A stretch of DNA of 64,000 bases, taken from Armillaria gallica (lineage: Eukaryota; Basidiomycota; Agaricomycetes; Agaricales; Physalacriaceae). Positions 59,801-64,000 of this stretch are shown one piece after another. Position 1 is the first letter of the stretch, and each line of letters begins with the position of its first letter. A program made the position numbers and the translations under genes. Under the pieces are notes generated by a model. That model did no database searches, was not told the origin of the DNA, and was given only the letters and a program-made list of their open reading frames with translations. The DNA lies in the NCBI GenBank assembly GCA_037576215.1, contig JBANDB010000022.1, positions 1 to 64,000 of the forward strand. The letters are read 5' to 3'.

Positions 59801-60034
59801 GGTTAAATAAAATGAACGGAATTGTGGGAGGTCCTCATCAGAGCAGCGATCTTATTTATGAATTCCACTAAGCGCCCGAACAGTATTATAATTGAAGAGA
59901 TCAACGGGCGGTACAAAATAGGCGCGTGGCACTTCCGGAACCAATGGAAGCGGAAGCCTGATGTATGGATGATCAAGCGCAATGCTGGGAGGATACATAC
60001 GACGGGAATATCATGGGACTGACAATATCATGCT

Positions 60035-60268
60035 TTGGAGTCATGCTCAATGAGAGCAAGACTACAGGATTTGAATAGCACCACAGCCAAATATTGTCGC
60101 AGAAGAAGGGAGACAATTGTGGAGATGGGATCCTTCGACTTTTCCGATAATAAACGTGTTATCTTTGCTGCCGCCGGTCCACATGGACAGCCTGTAAAGG
60201 TATTCAACGATGATGGATATCCACTATCTATCAATGTCTTCTCGAGACGCTTGGGGGGTCGAGTATAA
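60035..60268 (+). other. Conserved ORF fragment, copy 2
   Basis: Contains GSFDFSDNKRVIFAAAGPHG and QPVKVFNDDGYPLSINVFSR, matching the fragment at 16486-16301 without gaps. It lies opposite the DUF2235 gene, head to head, in both duplicates. Family unknown. Confidence 0.35.
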
Positions 60269-60903
60269 GGCAACGGATAGATAAGTGAAGAGTATTGTTC
60301 AGCATGACATGTCATAGAGATAGAAAACCAAGTACAGCTCAGTACTTCTGAAATTGAGCCCACGTCCGTACCTTAATTGTGTGGCGATTCGCAGCTCTTC
60401 ACACAGCTCCGTGAAAAACGGTGATCATGACATCTCCTGCCAAGCGAAGGTCTTCGGTACTCCTTAGAACCCGAGGAAGGTCGAATCATCCGCCTGTGAA
60501 GAACAGCGTTCGTTTTCTAGCCTCTTGCGATCAGACCGACTTACTTGTATCCTTCTGAGCCTTTGCCTATCGAGGCACGAGAGCAAACGGGTACTATATC
60601 CCTAGTAGTAATAGAGCGGAGAAGTGAAGAAGACGGGCAAAAGAATCCGGAGCGATCAACTCAGCGACGGGGATCATCTTGATAGGACTAAAAAGGATTT
60701 TCCACATCAACCGGACATAAGCTGCGACGTTTGAGGGCTGAACGGACTTGTATCAGGTCTAGGTTTAAGAAAAATACACTGGATTCTGGATCAGACACAG
60801 ATTGAATCAATCAAAGAGGACCCACGTACCGCAATGGTTGGTATACGGGTAATGAACTAAGACTCCGAGTCACAGCAACTTGCTGCTGTTGAATACGACC
60901 GGT

Positions 60904-61086
60904 TCATTGTTGACTTTGAAGCCGCCACCAATATAACATACCCACTAGAGATCGAGTGTGAATGGGGACTACCCAACAGAAATAGAAGTTCAATACCGTT
61001 AATACATTCTCCAATTGCGGTAAAGCAACTTGAATGTGATACAGGACTTTTCCTGTAATAGGGTCGTCAGCTAAGTACCAGTGCAT
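60904..61086 (-). other. ORF fragment in the outer flank of duplication copy 2
   Basis: Reads MHWYLADDPITGKVLYHIQV, then ALPQLENVLTVLNFYFCWVV and PIHTRSLVGMLYW. The corresponding stretch of copy 1 (15507-15670) is similar in DNA but has frame breaks. It is probably a remnant of a gene that once lay upstream; family unrecognised. Confidence 0.3.
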
Positions 61087-61978
61087 TGCATTACCGTCGT
61101 TGCGATCTTAGAGACCAATTCTTCTCATGTGGCGTCCCGGCGAAGGTCTAGTGATGGGTGGGAAAGAAAGGCGCGTGATTTGAAATTTCGTCTGCAGACT
61201 GTCACCTGGTCATTACGTCACGCGTCGCGTCGATCTCAGCAACTTTCGGGTGCGAGTCCTCAAGAGCTGATACATTACAGCAGAGCGGGACGGCTTGAAC
61301 TTTCTCCACTAAATACGGTATCCGGTAGCACGCGTTAGAAACATCAATCGCACTCCGGTCCCTTCTAAAAAAAAATTGAACTCATGTAGTCGATTCAGAA
61401 TGAACACGTATATCGGAGATTTTGTCCTCTGTATGACACCACAATCTGACATTCGCATATACTCTGCCAGGCGCCAGTCAGACTTGGAATGTCTCAACGT
61501 CCAAGGGAGATTCGTTTAGGTTTGGATGTGTGGGTCGCAATTCTAACAACCCAGCGTACAAGTCCAGGAACCTGTTCCCACTCTGTCTGCGTCGCGATGG
61601 CATCTCACGACTGAGGTTACAACGCTACCGATACTTTACCCCTCTCACAGATAGAGAGTAGCGCGTGTCCATTCCCAGAGCTGGCGGCGAGTGAAGACGT
61701 GAGTAGCTCCTTACCATTAAACCACATTTCTTACCGAACACACGTAATCTACACTTCCTTTGTCTGCACTGGACAAATTTAATGAGATACCTTGAGGCTT
61801 GAGTACTTGTTCTGAGTCTCGAAAAACTTGAAGTCAAGAAATATTGAACGTCAGCTGTTATCATTGACATTGTCTTTAATTCTGACCAGTGCCACCGATA
61901 TTTGTGGCGCGTATGTAGGGAGGTTGATATTTGATATTGTGCTCACGGCGCTCCTCATCCCCATATCTATTGGTAATG

Positions 61979-62352
61979 CCGTCTGATACTAAAACGGCTA
62001 GGTACGCCGCAAAAATGTTCTATGTTGATTTCTGGCTCATTCATTTCCATATAACTCTGATCAACAAAGGCCTGAGGCCCCCACTGACGTGCTCCCAGTC
62101 GAAATTCTCCTCGAGATCTTCATCCTGGATGCCAATAGCAGCGACAATACGACATTCTCCTTTCTAGTATAGACCATCTGCCAATCCTGGCGATCTCCAG
62201 CCATCGGCGAACCACTTCCCATACCTCCCGAGCCTCCCTATCCCGTTGCCTCAGTTTTCCTAAGAGAAGTTCTGATCCTTCAGCGCTCCACGGATGAAGA
62301 CTTCGATTTCTATATTGCGCATAAAGACCCCGAAGAGGATGGAACGGAATGA
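61979..62352 (+). pseudogene. F-box type 2, module E, 5' fragment
   Basis: Reads MPSDTKTA, an intron whose acceptor CATAG has become CATATA, then QRPEAPTDVLPVEILLEIF and DANSSDNTTFSFLV, then TAG, then ICQSWRSPAIGEP and a shortened acidic part ending near 62352. The upstream flank (61640-61975) matches the type 2 promoter region, but the TATA box is degraded. LRR-like part absent. Confidence 0.8.
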
Positions 62353-63542
62353 AATGTGAGTATAGGAAAACGCGTCAACCCGAGAAACCAAGAACGAATG
62401 TACAACTGACCTTTGCAAAAAATACTTCAATCCGAATACCAACAAGCTTCATTTGTCCGCAAAAAGGAAGGCCTTCCTTCCACTACACGCTGGCCAGCAG
62501 CGGTGTCGAAAGGACTGTTTTGAAGTACGTTAGCACCCGAAAATGAAAATCAAGTGAATACAGGACTCACTTAATGCATCCCACATATGAAGAGGACGCG
62601 TCGGAATGTGCCCACCCGGAGGAAAAAGCCGATCTCGCAATGGGAAGGTGAAGCCGTGGAACAGAAAGTGACTACACGAGAACGCGTCAGTTGAAGAGAT
62701 ACCGAGAGAGAATGTATAACTACCTTGCATAAAAAGAAGACCGAATACAAACTGGCCTTCATCCATCCGAAACAAAGGCCCTCCTTGCCCAACACAATAG
62801 CCAACACTAGTGTCGAACAGCCTGTTATATAGTACATGAGCTTGAAAAATCGAGTGAACACAGAACTCACTTGATACATCCCATCAGCCTTACATGTCAT
62901 CTTTGAATGCTCCTCGCTTGCCGGAATACGTCTGAGTGATAGCTATAGCGGTAGTCGTTGCTGGGCGGATGTGGGTCGGAGACCATGTCCATCCATGACT
63001 GTCAGAAACGCAATGCTCACCATGAAATTCCAAGTTGTCTGCGTGCGTGAGCGTGTACATCAAAGGAGGAATGTCTCTCGGTTCGAGATAGATGTAGAAA
63101 AAGGAGGTGATATGCGGAGGTAATGAGAATTAGAGGGATAATGACGCTCTAAGCGCAGATCCCTGATTCCTTTCTTGACCGGGCTTAAGGGTAAGTTGGA
63201 CGTTTTGTGATGCTCCGTCAAATCGAATCCTGATGTTTGAGTAAGGAAAACATCAATGAAGAAGCGCAAACGGTACAGTCAAAGCTACGAAGTTCGATAA
63301 CTGCTCCCTAATGTATCCACGGCCTCCTGGACACACGAGTTGAGGAGTGCGAGGTTCTGTACCAATCACAGAAAGGCGAAGCCTGCTATTCTGCCTCGTG
63401 GGTGGAGGTTCGACGATGATGATAATCAGCGCCTTGTATTTTCGAGCCGAATCGGTTGGTTTCCAGGTAGCGAAGAAGATGCACGCATGACGTCATCTGG
63501 GGACGACGTTCAGCAAGAGTCGACAGCGAAGGAGGAGGAAGC
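62353..63542. other. Shared inter-F-box segment, module E
   Basis: Minus-strand peptides SPSHCEIGFFLRVG and LRDRLFPPGG correspond to those of modules A and B, and intron-like blocks of about 50 bp recur. The 3' flank of the type 1 gene (CATCATCTGGGGACGA near 63490) matches other modules. No clear gene. Confidence 0.4.
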
Positions 63543-64000
63543 CTACAGCTCGTAGAACATTTCTCTCCCTTCCGCTGACTCCACCTTCGCATTGCTAACC
63601 CACGCCCGAGTCGCCTCCGAACACTCCCATTCCACGCGCACCACGACATTCGGCATTGGGAGACGCGTCCAGACCGCCCTCATACCCTCGTCATCTACCA
63701 CAGAGTTTGCATTCACAATGAAGACGACCTCCTCTAACCGAGTCCCCGTATCCAGCATCCTCCTCGTCCAGTCCAGCACGGATATCGCCGTGTCCACCAT
63801 ATTAACCTTGGTTTTCTTGTGTACCAGGGCGCGACGAATCTCATATCGGTCCATATACGCCTGTGGGACGAAGACAGCGAGGGAACGGAGGCAACTGATG
63901 TCAGGTACGGGGGTGCCATCTTGAGAGAGATTAGACAAGTAAAAAGAGCAGAGACACCACTCACGATCGAGGTTTTGATGAGACCCTCTCCAACCTCGGC
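63543..64000 (-). CDS. F-box protein type 1, module E, C-terminal part at window edge
   Basis: The stop is at 63543 and the gene continues past 64000. Visible: GTPVPDISCLRSLAVFVPQA, VDTAISVLDWTRRMLDTGTR, SEATRAWVSNAKVESAEGRE and the ending MFYEL. An intron like that of copy A ends near 63918 and begins near 63963. The visible part has no stop or frameshift, so whether this copy is intact cannot be judged here. Confidence 0.7.
   Translation of the reverse strand, partial: RGWRGSHQNLDREWCLCSFYLSNLSQDGTPVPDISCLRSLAVFVPQAYMDRYEIRRALVHKKTKVNMVDTAISVLDWTRRMLDTGTRLEEVVFIVNANSVVDDEGMRAVWTRLPMPNVVVRVEWECSEATRAWVSNAKVESAEGREMFYEL

Larger units (their letters stand above)
57283..61200 (-). repeat. Segmental duplication, copy 2 (inverted)
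   Basis: Reverse-oriented partner of 15400-18940, longer because of the MITE at 59080-59458. Homology runs from the DUF2235 stop to about 61200, beyond which the two copies differ. Confidence 0.8.

Noticed and set aside
1..64000. CRISPR array, rRNA or tRNA genes
   Set aside because: No regularly spaced direct repeats, no rRNA-like conserved blocks and no sequence with the tRNA A and B box arrangement was seen.

Overview
The window starts in a telomere: about 21 copies of CCCTAA at bases 1-130. Genes are split by many short introns of about 45-60 bp with GT..AG ends, and protein types (SNG1/DUF3533, DUF2235, S10 carboxypeptidase, many F-box proteins) fit a filamentous basidiomycete, probably an Agaricomycete. 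It reads as one chromosome end running inward. Exon coordinates below were worked out by eye from splice signals and reading frame.

The end itself (1-3622) is layered. Telomere repeats sit directly on the 5'-truncated coding frame of an endonuclease-less Penelope-like retroelement (Coprina-like). Its 3' region holds several GC-rich hairpins and a hammerhead ribozyme that matches the consensus completely. It stops at a 17-bp remnant of older telomere (3282-3298), which in turn caps a membrane-protein gene broken inside its third exon. The order implies chromosome breakage, healing by telomerase, attachment of a retroelement to that end, loss of the element's 5' end, then new telomere.

From 3.6 to 20.6 kb lies ordinary subtelomeric sequence: a decayed short-chain dehydrogenase, an intact nine-exon SNG1-like gene (8033-9827), an intact six-exon coiled-coil/disordered protein (10248-12366) and an intact ten-exon DUF2235 hydrolase gene (16786-18936) with a 13-nt microexon. 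The DUF2235 gene and its upstream flank recur in inverted orientation at 57.3-61.2 kb, where the gene is broken by a 379-bp MITE with an 8-bp target duplication.

From 20.6 to 64 kb the window is built from repeats of one module: membrane-protein remnant (-), small F-box gene type 1 (+), a shared non-genic segment, large F-box gene type 2 (-), HNH-like gene (-). Modules A (20.6-27.8 kb) and B (31.1-38.6 kb) are direct repeats; C (38.7-48.7 kb) carries nested TIR elements inside its type 1 gene; D (about 51.4-54.7 kb) and E (61.6 kb to the end) are inverted and incomplete. Type 1 is intact only in A, while type 2 is intact in A, B and C. A third F-box type (55.1-56.9 kb) and an intact secreted serine carboxypeptidase (48987-50939) lie between modules. 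A 50-residue, three-exon gene sits at 28.1-28.4 kb.
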